Source: Echinococcus granulosus (taxonomy: Eukaryota > Platyhelminthes > Cestoda > Cyclophyllidea > Taeniidae). Taken from it: DNA of 64,000 nt. Location: positions 3,319,986 to 3,383,985 of the forward strand of contig NW_020170381.1 of assembly GCF_000524195.1 (NCBI RefSeq). The letters are read 5' to 3'. A program made the translations under genes and the position numbers. Positions 48,701-60,700 of this stretch are shown piece after piece (within the stretch, counting starts at the first letter, position 1; every line of letters begins with the position of its first letter). Below the pieces are notes generated by a model that did no database searches, was not told the DNA's origin, and worked only from the letters and a program-made list of their open reading frames with translations.

Positions 48701-51700
48701 AGGAGATCCATTTTCACCAATGTACTCAAAATGAGTAGTATTTCGGTTTTAAGAAAGAAATTTTAAAGAAGCAATTTACAAATGCGGTTGAGTATCACCA
48801 TAACCCACTGTTTACGAAACACTTTGTTAAGTGTAACTAAATAACTGCTCTACAGGTCGTAATTCCATCAGTTAAACGAAATGAAATTAGTACGAAATCC
48901 CAAGTTCAAATGTAGAATATAATTTATGCGTGTGTTCACTCGCAAGATGTCAAATTGTGGTCATATTATGTACCAGTTTGGAGAATGTAATCGAAATTAT
49001 CATTCCAAACTGCATCAAACATGCGAAGACTATGCCTTCCTGCATACGGAAAACAATGCCAACATTTAAGTCAATAATGGAGTTAATCTAGCCCAAGAAA
49101 CCCGCAAGTGACAGCAAGAATAAGAGGAAGGGAAGAATTCAATACACTCTGACAAAATTATCCAAAATGGAAGCTAAATTACCAGCAATGGAAGAGATGT
49201 CGGGACAGATAAGGGAGATCAACGAAGATAGTGAAACAAGGGCAATAAAACATCCTGTCAAAATTGCTCCAGTAAGGTCGCCTTCTGGAATGCCTCCTCA
49301 AGAAAAAGAGGAACATACCAGTGCGCCCATAGTGAGGAAAAGTTACTTCAAAAGTATTCGGGCGATACGAGGGCCAGAACCGTAAAGGGCCTTCGAAGTA
49401 ATGAAGATGGAATGCACTCCACCACAGACAACACAGAACCGACCCTCGTGTAAACGGTAAGAGGGTAGGCTTACGAATTGGTTTTGCCAGTTGGTTAGCT
49501 TTTTAACAAGATACCTCTGGCGCCTAAGAAGCTTAAATAAGCCACAGAAAAGCTGTCTTGGTCTTTCAGGAGAGAAAAAGGGAACTATATCTACTTTTTA
49601 CGAAGCCAGAGCTTTTTAGAGTGATGACGGAGTAGGCGGATTGTGCAGAAGTAAATCCAGCAAAAATGACGAGTCCTGGTACAGATATTGTACGCTCTGC
49701 AACTGAGAGCCGTCTTTCCATAGCATCTAGAATTTCTAGTCTTCTTTACTTCATCTGACCAGAACTCGGATGTGCTTGTTAAATCTACTAAGGAGGAAGG
49801 CGAAGAAATTGTCCCTCACCCATATTCTGCTCATAAACCTTGAAAACTTGAAAGCCTCGGGGTTTATGGGGAAAGTTAAGTATCACTCACTACTCAAAAT
49901 TACAGTTTTGATAGGGAAAACAGTAAAATTTTTAGTGCTAGCGACTTTAAATAAATGCATCTGCACTACTTACCAGCGAAGGGCGAATGAACAGTGATAG
50001 CAACATTTACAAATAAAAAAATATGAGACTCAACTTAAAAATGGACATCTTGGTGACAGCCTGAGTCAAATCCCGGAGGCACTTTGGTAGATTGCCAGTT
50101 TGCACAGATACGCATACTCACGAGTCGCCACTAAAGCCGTGGAATTCAACGCCTCAACCCCATCAGCGTCAATGAATGAAACTGACAAAATAACACATTC
50201 AAAGTGCTCAAGAAAGGAATGGAAAAGCAGTAGACAGTTGGCAGAATGAACCCACCATCAGGAACGGATTCGCCGTTCCCGAACGGGACAGAACACGCAT
50301 GAAGTAATTGAGGTGACACGTTAAGCTTAATTTCATAAACATCTGTCTACCTTTGAAACTCAGCCAAACATTTAAGAAAATTTTTCTGAATGAGCGGGAT
50401 GGGGAACGAGGTTGCAGATAACCAGCGTTCATTAATCACAAAATACTTGCAAAATATGAGATTGCGGGCTCCACCTGACTTCCTACTTCATTAGTGTTTC
50501 ATTGTTACAATATGAATCCACCACTTCAGACAAACAATTCAACATAACAGTTGTACAACTTAAATGAGTCTGGTAGTAGAACCGCTGCTTTCTTACGCCT
50601 CTCATCCGCATAATCGCAAAGTTGTAAAATGCTAAATTCAATATAACCGACGGCGGCATCTGGGATAGCGATACGAGGAACAGGACTGCCCATTTTGCCT
50701 CTTTATGAGAGCTTATTAATTTGAGTATTCGAAATACCCTGTCTTGGAGCTGTCACTCTCGACGTGAAAGACAACCCAGCACTCAAGCGCTGCGCACTCA
50801 CCCCATACTCCTCTACCTGACAAAAACGATTGCTGTCCAGTGGACACTTGCGTCCCAAAACCGTTTTATGGACAATACAACGGGAGCAAGAATACGAGAA
50901 AATTGAGAGAAGTGGTTTAAATGTAAGTCACTCTTGCCCCTTCTACTCCCCAAATCCGATTTTGAAGATGTAATAAAGAAGGCAAAGAGTGGAACGTAAC
51001 CAGTAGCTAAACTGGCGAGTAAATTTAGCTATCGCTGCCATCTCACCGTAAGGCAGTCGTGGTACATGTGAGAATAAGATCTATTCATGGCACTTCCAAC
51101 GAGTGTGCTTTTCATCAAGCTCCGACATCGTTTCTTGCTCTCAATCACAGTCACAACAATAAAGCATAGGTCTTCACCGTCATACAATAATGAACGTAAA
51201 CGTAAACAGAAATTAATGCTTCGCATAAAAGGTGCTGGTTTTTTTGGACAACTTCCTCGAAATCGCTTTCGAGCGATTTGTGGATTGACGCCATTAGATG
51301 AAGTACTAGATGTCGGTTTGCACCATAATTAGAGTAAATACTTATAATTAGTCAAAATACGGTCAGATAATTACTGATAGCGAGTGAGTGTAGGACACAA
51401 ATTGCTGATAATTTGCTTTAGAACCGCGCATGCTGCACAGATGATTCACTTCGAGTCGAAATCGGAACACCGACCACTAGAAAATTCACGGCATATTGTG
51501 TGTGAAGGCCACGACCCCTGGACGGAGTCTACGGTGGAATCTCTGCATTATCAATACAAAAAGTGCGCCCGCACTGTACTCTCAATTACAGTAGAAGGGG
51601 TGAGAGTCCACCCTGCTGTTATGACTCATTTGGAAGCGAGGCTAGCAGGTAGGTCGAGTTTGGTGATTGGAGGAGTGGTGGTAGTGTCGGGAGGAAAGAA

Positions 51701-54700
51701 GGACAGATCCAGACCACCGGCAATAATCATGGGACCTCCAGGGGTGTCGCTGTTATAGGGTGGCCATAAATAAACTAATGCTTTTAAGTGAAGAATCCCG
51801 TAGGCCTGTCAATCAAACATCTCTAACGGCGGCCCAATTTTTGCTGGCCAGCACCATGCTGGGTATATGAATAGACTGTGAAATACAAGTGCTTCTAGGG
51901 GGACGATCGAAGGTAAAGAAGTACGCCCCAATGGTGCTGCTAAATTGGAAAAGACCCCGGTAATCGTGGCAACAACTCGAACAATCTTCCCGCATTGAAG
52001 GCAGATCGGGCTTACTATTACGACTCCTGAGGACTGTGTTAAGAAATTCCAGTCGATCTCTCAAAGTGAACAGTCGAATGATGACAACTACTCGGACAAT
52101 TGACTCAGTCAGGCTAATAAGAAGTGCCAAAAATGAATAAACACACGAAAATGAAGCCCACTCTACTCTGGAGGATCATCTTTACCACCTTATTAAACAA
52201 CGTTAAGAGGGATCTGTCTACACTGAATCCTGACCATATTTTCTTTTGTACAAAGAAGGAAATTGCTAAGAAAACCCCTATTATGCATAATTAAAAGTAT
52301 GAGCGCATAACACAACAATTGCGCGGAAGAAAAGCACAGACTGTTCTAAATAGGGAAAGGAAAAGAAGGAAAACGAGTGCCTCTTCTGGCCTATCAGGAT
52401 CTGGGAGGATAACGCTTTATTAGGAAAGCAGCCTCGAGGCAAGCTTTGCGAAAGCCTCAAAGGATTGCCAGTTTTAATTAGGCGGGTTTCTGCCTGGGGT
52501 CGACAATTCAATGGCTTACTACGACAAATCACAACGGCCTACATAAATACTTTGATGGGATGATCAAATGTAAGCAGTGGTAGTCCAAATAGATGGAACC
52601 ATATTAAAGACCTATGATCACCTATCATTTCGGATAGAAGAGGAGAACTGCCAACCACCGAGAAAAATTGGCACGAATTTACGGGAAAACACAGCGTTGC
52701 AACGACAATTACTACCGAACCACATAACGGAGTAGACATTGCGACAATGTGGCATTCCCTTCAGAAGGAAATGTCTGAAGAATTTTCTGGATACACAAAC
52801 AGATGGAGAATTTCCGGCACGGAGAAGTATGAACCCCGATTACATCGAAGATAAATAAAAGGACTGATGTTGTAGGTTATTGGTAGCAAAAGGAAACTAA
52901 AACTGGGTAGAACTTGCACAAGAAAGATTGGTAAGTAGAATGACCTCCTTCGATGGAACCAAAAAAAGCCCAAAGCAAAGCTAAAGGGTAGCAAAATTGC
53001 TACTAAATGAAAGAATAACAAGAACTGGAACAGCGTTCGATCAAATAAGTCATAAAATTGTGCCTATCTACAGTTTTTACGTTTGTTTCAATGCAAGATC
53101 ACCTATTGTTATAGCGGTAAATTCGCTGGCTGGTTGCAAAAGCATTCAGCATAAATTGAATCCACCACCCAAAATGATGTATTGGTCGAGGTGTAAGATA
53201 ACAACAAAAGATTAAAGGATCTGTTCCTTAAACCCCCACGCCCGCGTAAGTGGGGAGGAGAGAAATGCAGCACAAAAGAAGGCGTGACCTTTGGTACCCC
53301 TTTGCACTTTACCTCCTCAAAAGATTTTCAGTTGCAAACATCGTCAACAGCATACCGTGACTACAGGAATTGCAACTTTGCCTGCATACCGCCGTTGTTC
53401 CCGTGGCCGTCTGGACAGATATCATCGCCTGACCCCAGACTTGTTAAATTATGCGATCATCGCTGTTGGCAAAAGCGGCGGGGTGGGGAGGGATGAAGAA
53501 GATCGAAGCAAGGGGATATCTTCATTTCCGCCCCTCAGGTTCTCGTAAAAACCAAGCTTTACCTCTCTTGAACAGTGGAAGTAGTACCAGCCAGCACCAC
53601 CCCCTGCGTAGACACTCATCGAGACGTATCATTGCAAAGTCGTCTTCTGTGGGTTGAGGACAGCGGCAAATCATTCTCCACACCGCTCTTTGATCTCACC
53701 GCCTGGAACACACATACTGCACAATTATGTTGCTCTAATGGCTAGCGAACTGGGAGGGCGTAAATTTGGGGTCACTTTTGCATGCGTTTGCGTGTGTCGG
53801 GTGTCAAGTCGGTGGAGTAATTAGGGCGACCATCAACATCTTCAATGATTCACAGTATCATTTTGAACCACTGGTGTCCGATTCGCCTATCCCACGATTA
53901 ACCGCAACGTTTAGAAGAACACGGCTTAAAAAGCGACAATAGCTTAATTCCCATAACTTGTGGTAAAACGGAATGGCAGGTCTCAGGGGTAGTTGAAAGT
54001 ACTGAAAAGCAAAAACAGAAAAGGCGTTACCCAGAATGGACAGGTAGACATTGCACTCATGAATTGCCACCACCGGCGTCGCCCAAATGGTAAACAGATT
54101 AAGGTAGATGAAGATCGTTACATCCGAGAACTGCTTGTTTAGCGACTTCGTCCCTAATAATTGCTCCCTAAATCGTACTGCAGAATAAAGTAACCTTTAG
54201 AAATAACTACACGTTGGCCATCAAGTGGCTGGTGCTTGCAATGTTCAGGAATAGATTATGAAATAGACTTAGAATAAATACCTAATCTTTGCATCTAGAA
54301 AGACCACCTTTCAACCAAAAGTCATGAATTCTGTGCTGCAAGACGGTGGTCATCAACGCGATCTTCCATTTTTCTTAAGAACAGTAAATTTTACTGCACA
54401 AGCCGAAATCCATGAAGTTCATGCTGCTTCACTAATGTACCCGACCTAAATTAATGGGGCCTAGTTAGAAGGCGTCTCCTTCAAAGCGCCTTAAAATATG
54501 ACTGATTGGATGGGTTTATTCGTAGTCGAGAAATACTTTGTTCTTAACCGAGAGAAGGAGATGATACATGATTTTGTTGGCGCGTGAGAAGGCAACTTTA
54601 CTACAAAGTGAGCCGCGTTGTTTTTTGTACCTTGATGTCAAGGTTGGATTTCGAAAACATTGATAGATTTTCACTTTGCACGATGTGACGAATTTGGTTG

Positions 54701-57700
54701 ACTCAAGTAATGCAATTCAACGTAGAAATTTCGCATCATTCAACATCAGAAAAGGTAGATTGCTGCAAGTGCTCAGAAATGTTATCCCTAGCCTTAGTAG
54801 CTAAAAATGCAGCCACCTAAACGGTCCAAAGACAATTTGATCACAGTTGAGCAAAGCTACAGCTGCCTTCTTATAGATGTATACCATTAGCGTTACTGAC
54901 AACCACCAAATGGCGGGAAACAAGTGTAGCATAATAGAGTTTAAAAGGGTAAGGGGCAGGGAACTATGACAAACGGTGTTATTACGGTCGTAGAACCGGA
55001 AGCACCAATCCCCAACACGTGATGCGGAAGTTGGGAAAGGAAAGGCCACCGACGGCTGTGCATGTGGGCGTGTGCGCAGGCGACAAGAGCAGCTGTAGCG
55101 GCACCAGTAGTGGTAGGAGCGATGGTGATCAAAGACAGAAGGCTCCCGTAGTAGCTGACTAAACACGCACATCACGTGATAGTTCTACCCAAATACATCC
55201 TCGCTTTTACCTTTATGGCCTGAAATTCCGCAACGTACACCTAAACGTGGTAGTGGTAGTTATGCATTCCGGTTCATGGGGTAGTTTTTTAGTTGGATGA
55301 AACCCCGAAACGCCTACATTGTGAACAAATACACGCTGGCACGTCACATGTACTTTGATTCGCTATGCAGGATTCAAAGCCGCATACATGCATCGTCCAG
55401 TGAAAATGAACATTGCACAGCAAACATGAGCAATTTCCCCAAATTGCATAAAAGCATGGTTTCAATTGAGAATGGAAATTGAGGCATAATGGCTCCGAGG
55501 TAACTTGACATCTAGTTGGCTTGTACCCTGACGCCTACCATTTAAACCCTTCAATTATACTAATTAAATTGGACAAAGTGAATAGAATGCATACGCAACA
55601 AGACATGGTTGTGGCAGCAAGACAAATCCTTTCTGATAATTCTAAAAATCATGACATAGGCATGAAAGCCCACTGCAGGCAGCCCCCCGTCTTGAGTGCA
55701 GACGAGAACACTACTTTGTTAGTGATGGCTAACATTACCAAACCTTGGGATAATAAAAATGTAGAGATTTTCATACAGTTTTAATGCGTACCACAATTTC
55801 ACCTGGAGTAAATCATAAGGAGAGGGCGTTAAAGGAGACATATTGACCCTAATAAAGAAGTTAAGAGGAAAAAAACATGCCGTCTCAAATTATTTTTCCT
55901 CGAACTCACAACGCTATTTACCGCGAGCAACTCTTTCTTTTTTTTCGTCAAAGCGACTGATTAGGGCCTTACTTGGACTTGTTCTGCAGCTGCTGCTTAA
56001 TTTGCATAAAAACAGACGCACAATCATCGCTGAAGTAAATGTAAACAAAATTGGGGGAAAATAAGTTTTTGTTTTCTACTGAGAACAAAAAAATTTCATT
56101 GTCCAGATTTGGACTTAACAAGAACACCCATGAAGTCATGACCTAGTATTGTTTATAAATGAAAGTTCAGGAGAAGTACAATTCAAAGAATAAAAATCTC
56201 ATCCTTACATTCACGTATGACACCAGGACGAAAAATTGGAATACATGCGGTGAGAAAATGTGATCATGACAAAGTGCAAGAACCATTTAGTGTTTCTGCA
56301 TAGGCGTGGGTGGAATGCCCACACTGAAGTCCGCGAATAGCGGTTTCGGAGATAATGATCAATTCCTACGCAATGGTTTCAATAGATGTTGTAACAATTA
56401 GTGCAGCAAAACCAACTACGACGGCAAAAAACAATATCTTATCTTTGAGAAACAACACCGAGTCGAAGGGAACAAGTTGCCTGTACAGTTAAGGGGGAAT
56501 TATGAAGCCTCATAAGCTCATAGCCAATTAAATCCCCGAAAACACACCTGCAGTACACTGAAACAGAGTTATCCACCTGTAGAATTCTATGATCACTCAA
56601 ATTTAACCCTGAGTATACTGTACCACAAAATATCTTGGAGTGGTCAAAACTGATTTGCGAGAATGTTACCCACCATCACAGGCCACAGCGGCAGCCCAAA
56701 CGTCGCCAGTGGCGACCACTGTGCGCGCTTCCGCCATGCCCGAGGAGTCCGAGTTCATACGTACAGCGCGTCTACCACCGGAGCTGCCATTTGTGGGTGT
56801 CTCCGCGGCATCCACAAAGTCGTCACCGAAGCTCCGAGTGGTGCGGCGACGCCCACGGTGCTGCGACTGTGAGCGACCACCAGCGACAAGACTAAGCGGA
56901 CCTGAGTTAAGGCCGCCATCAGTGAGGTCCTCACAGCCGCTCTGCGACTTCGACGATCGGTGCCCGATCGACCGTGGGGCGCGATGATGCAGTGCTGCCG
57001 CCTCCGAATGCCGTGGAGGGACCCACTGAGGTAGATTACCAGAAAAATCGATAGCCGTAGCGGTGGCTGGCGCGACGCGTTCCCAGGGTACCACCGACCG
57101 ACCGTCGACGCCAGACTTTGTCTGACGCTGTTGGACCTTCACCCTCTCCGAGTCCTCTTTCGACTTGACGATAGGTACGGCCTCAGACACCGGTGGCTGG
57201 CCGTCAAGGTCGGTTATAGGTGGCTATATAGAAACGAATTTACTCTTTTTGAGACAGAATGTTGGAAAGCGTTGTCCGCTATTTCAATTTTCCCAATAAT
57301 TTAATTCTCATAAATGAAATACCAAACCCCGAAATATACAAGATCCGTTTACTGAAAGCGTAATTACTACAACATTGTTGGCACATTGACAGAACATGCA
57401 CATCGAAGAATATAGAATTAAGTATAGGGAATTAATGAACAAAAATCAGGGCTGTTGGGTGAGAAATAAGTTACATTACACACTCATGGAGTATATTTGC
57501 AGAATATCGACAAACAAAACGAATTTATAGCATGCACGATGGTGAAGTACTGGTGTTGAGGAATATTCCCGTAGTAGTGTTAACCGCCATCCTCACAGGT
57601 TTGGTAATAACCTGCACCACATAAAAAACGCTAGAATGAGAAAATCTTCCTTTGAGGAAGCCAACATAAGCGACTGGAACTAAAACTCCATTCACCCCCG

Positions 57701-60700
57701 AAATTTTTCGATAGCTGACAGGCTGTGATGAATGCGCGAGGCATGGTAACTTCGAGTTATTTATCTGGTAAAAAAGGACGCAGATCTCGTTGTTTAATTA
57801 TGTGGGTCATGTTCTTTTCTACTGTTTCTCTGGATAAACAAAACAATTTCGGCCTGAATCGAACTGGGAAAACTGCACATAACACGCCTCACGGTCGAAG
57901 TTTCTAGCTTGCATTGGCCTTTTATCATTGGATGGTAATAAAAACCTATCACATCTACCGCCACCCCAGTTTCCGGGTGCAGGGTCGGCGAGATTGTAGT
58001 AGTCTGGCGTAAGATAAATCGGTTGCCACGCTTTCTGGTCGCGGTGTAGCGAAATAAGGGCTTTTGTAAGCGTATGCCAGGTATCACGGATTAGAGAATT
58101 GTGGCAGCGGTAACGTAGAAAATGTGGCGTTCACTAATAGTCGCCGCAGCTATTGTTAACGTCCGTACGGCCGACCAAACAGCCCCTTCAGAGATAGGTG
58201 GATAGTCATATGCGTGGATTTGTAAATAATGGGAGGAGTAATACGGTTACTCAAATCCGATGGGTCTACTAATAAGAGATTAGCATAGCAAATGTGACCG
58301 ATCTGGAGCAGGCTCACTGTTGCAATGGGTCTGTTAAGCTTTTGGTTGAACGGAACCAATGAAACAATTAAAGCGCAATTAGACCTCTAGAAGAAAAGCT
58401 TCATCAACCAAGGAACGCCTCCGATCGGTCCATACACATGGGCAAGGCAGTACCATCGAAGAATTACGTGAAACAATGGAATGAACTTGAGTTAATCATA
58501 CCGATAAAATTTAAACACTTTTTGTAAAAAGCCCTAACTATCCCAAAATAATGCGGGTGGAAAGAACAGGCATGAAGCGGAATCACAAGACAGAAGTGCG
58601 ACATCCGGTATGCGTCTACACAACGATGAGATTAATGACGCAATCTTTTCGGCCTTTTTCTTATTCCAACATCAACTATAACCACTTTGAATCATCTAAA
58701 GACTATACTAACATAAACAAGCAGTTATTTATTACGGACACTGTTGAAAAGTAGTAGTTTTACCTATACGTAAAACAAGATTTTGTGGTCCTTTTATGTC
58801 TACACTTCCTGCAACAGAAATCCCTCGAATATTAATTAGAGGCAGTGAGAGGTTGAGAAGCCAGACAAATCTGCTTGAAATGTCTGTAGTTACTGACACA
58901 AAGTGGAAAGTCAGGAAAGGTAACTATTAACGTGAAACAGTTCCTGACCATATTTTCAGTCACAAAGTATGTGTAAGGCAGACCATAGTTTGATTTAACT
59001 ATTAGGTAGATGCAACCAATCAAAGACACCCGAAATGTGGAAATAAGACATCAAATCATCCTTTTATTTCGGAGCGGCAGTATTGAAAGGTGGGCAGCGG
59101 GTCAGCGCGGGATCTTGAAATCCCGACCTAAAAACTAGGCATGAAAAGTAGACAAAAGCATTACTAGACTCTGTATGAAGTGACTTACCACTGTCAATCC
59201 ACGACACTACCAATACAAAATAAACCATAAGTACCATTTAACACCTTTTCTTCGTAAGTGGCAAGACTATGCAGGAATGTTGAAGAGAATCTGAATCAAG
59301 TAGTTTTTTAAAATGCGTACTAAACTACGCAAATGAAATCTGATTCATTAGTAAGATATGAAGAGACACGTCAATCACAAATTTTTAGTCCAAATCTCCC
59401 CCCACAACAAGCTCATCCATAAAATCATAGGAAATTGTGATAAAGAGGAAAGGTCAAATCGGAACAGTTTTAGCAGAATAGTTGACGGCTTCGGAACAAG
59501 GCAAGGCCAAACGAATTGCATCAAATTAAAAATAACAGACAAACCTGGCATTGACACTAGTTTGGAAGGTGTGCTACAAAAGGATCCCGCAATATCAAAC
59601 TTTAGCGACAAACCTCGTAAACACATTGCTGGACACAAAAATAAGACACCCTTTTAAGGTTTGAAACACGAATAAGTTTGCTAGAACGAGACGTACCGTT
59701 ATGAAAACCCATATGAGGTCAGCACTCCAGTATCATATACAGCTTTACTCACCACCTGACAAAAAACTAGGTCAAAGGTTTCCTCAAACTCAGAGGACAT
59801 TTTCCGACCAAATGCGCCGAAAACGCGGTGATAGATGAAAATGTGGTATTTTACAAATCTTCAAAAAAGTTGTTTGACAAACGTGGATTAGATTTTTTGA
59901 AAGCTTGATCAGCACTACAAAAAGACATTGGTTTATTTGAACATCAGTTGCAGCAAATTTCTTAAGGCTTTGAGTAAAACCAAATGCATTAATGGCGGGA
60001 ATTGGAAGGCGATTGCTTAGCCTTAAGTCCACTCATCCGTGTACGCGCAAGAGATGTAATGTTATCGCCAGGAGCAACCTACGTCAATGGGAGCGGTGAT
60101 CGAGGTTTTGGGGTCCCTTGGAGGGATGGCTGGGGGAGAAGGAGGTTGCTCTGTCGAGAGATCGGTTACAGGAGGTGGGGGAGGCAGATTGAGGAGGAAG
60201 CTTGCAACCGAGGTTCGTCCACCCCCATTGACGGTGATATTTTCCTGCGGTGATGATGTCGGCGAAAGTGGAAGTAGCGTGATTGCATCACCGGGATCCA
60301 CTTTAGTCACTTTCTGGTCATCATCCATCTCGAATGAGCGACAGTGCTCATGATAACGCCCCGGCTGACTGTCCACCGGCTCGTTGGCATGCAGTGAGAG
60401 ATGAAGCGGTGTAGGGGGTGGAGGTGGAAACCAATTGGAGTTGTTGAGGGGCGTTGGAGTTGCTACACCATCGGCCGGATCGGTTTCGGCAGGAAGAGCA
60501 TAATCACCTTTGCCAGCAGGTACTGCTTTAGGGTTTGTGTTCTAAAGTAGGCATAAATCGTCATTAACCAGTGCAGTTCGTTATTACATCGAATTTTGGA
60601 GTCAAAGTAGCCACTTTGATAGGCTTCTCTAAACTAAAATACCTCTAAGTGTCCAATTTTATTTGATATAGATTCAGTGTCAAAGCGTAACTAGCTAAGT

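Noticed and set aside
49167..49385. Charged 72-codon frame that might be a retroelement gag remnant
   Set aside because: No zinc knuckle, protease or polymerase motif nearby, and the frame ends quickly.
51384..51758. 124-codon plus-strand frame in the 9.1 kb intron
   Set aside because: No motif, no supported splice context and compositionally mixed; length alone is not enough in a 9 kb intron.
54801..55175. Minus-strand frame that could be an extra SHB-like exon
   Set aside because: The flanking exons already join in phase (G plus GC) with a sensible product, and this frame is Cys/His-rich with long hydrophobic stretches unlike the adaptor's linker.
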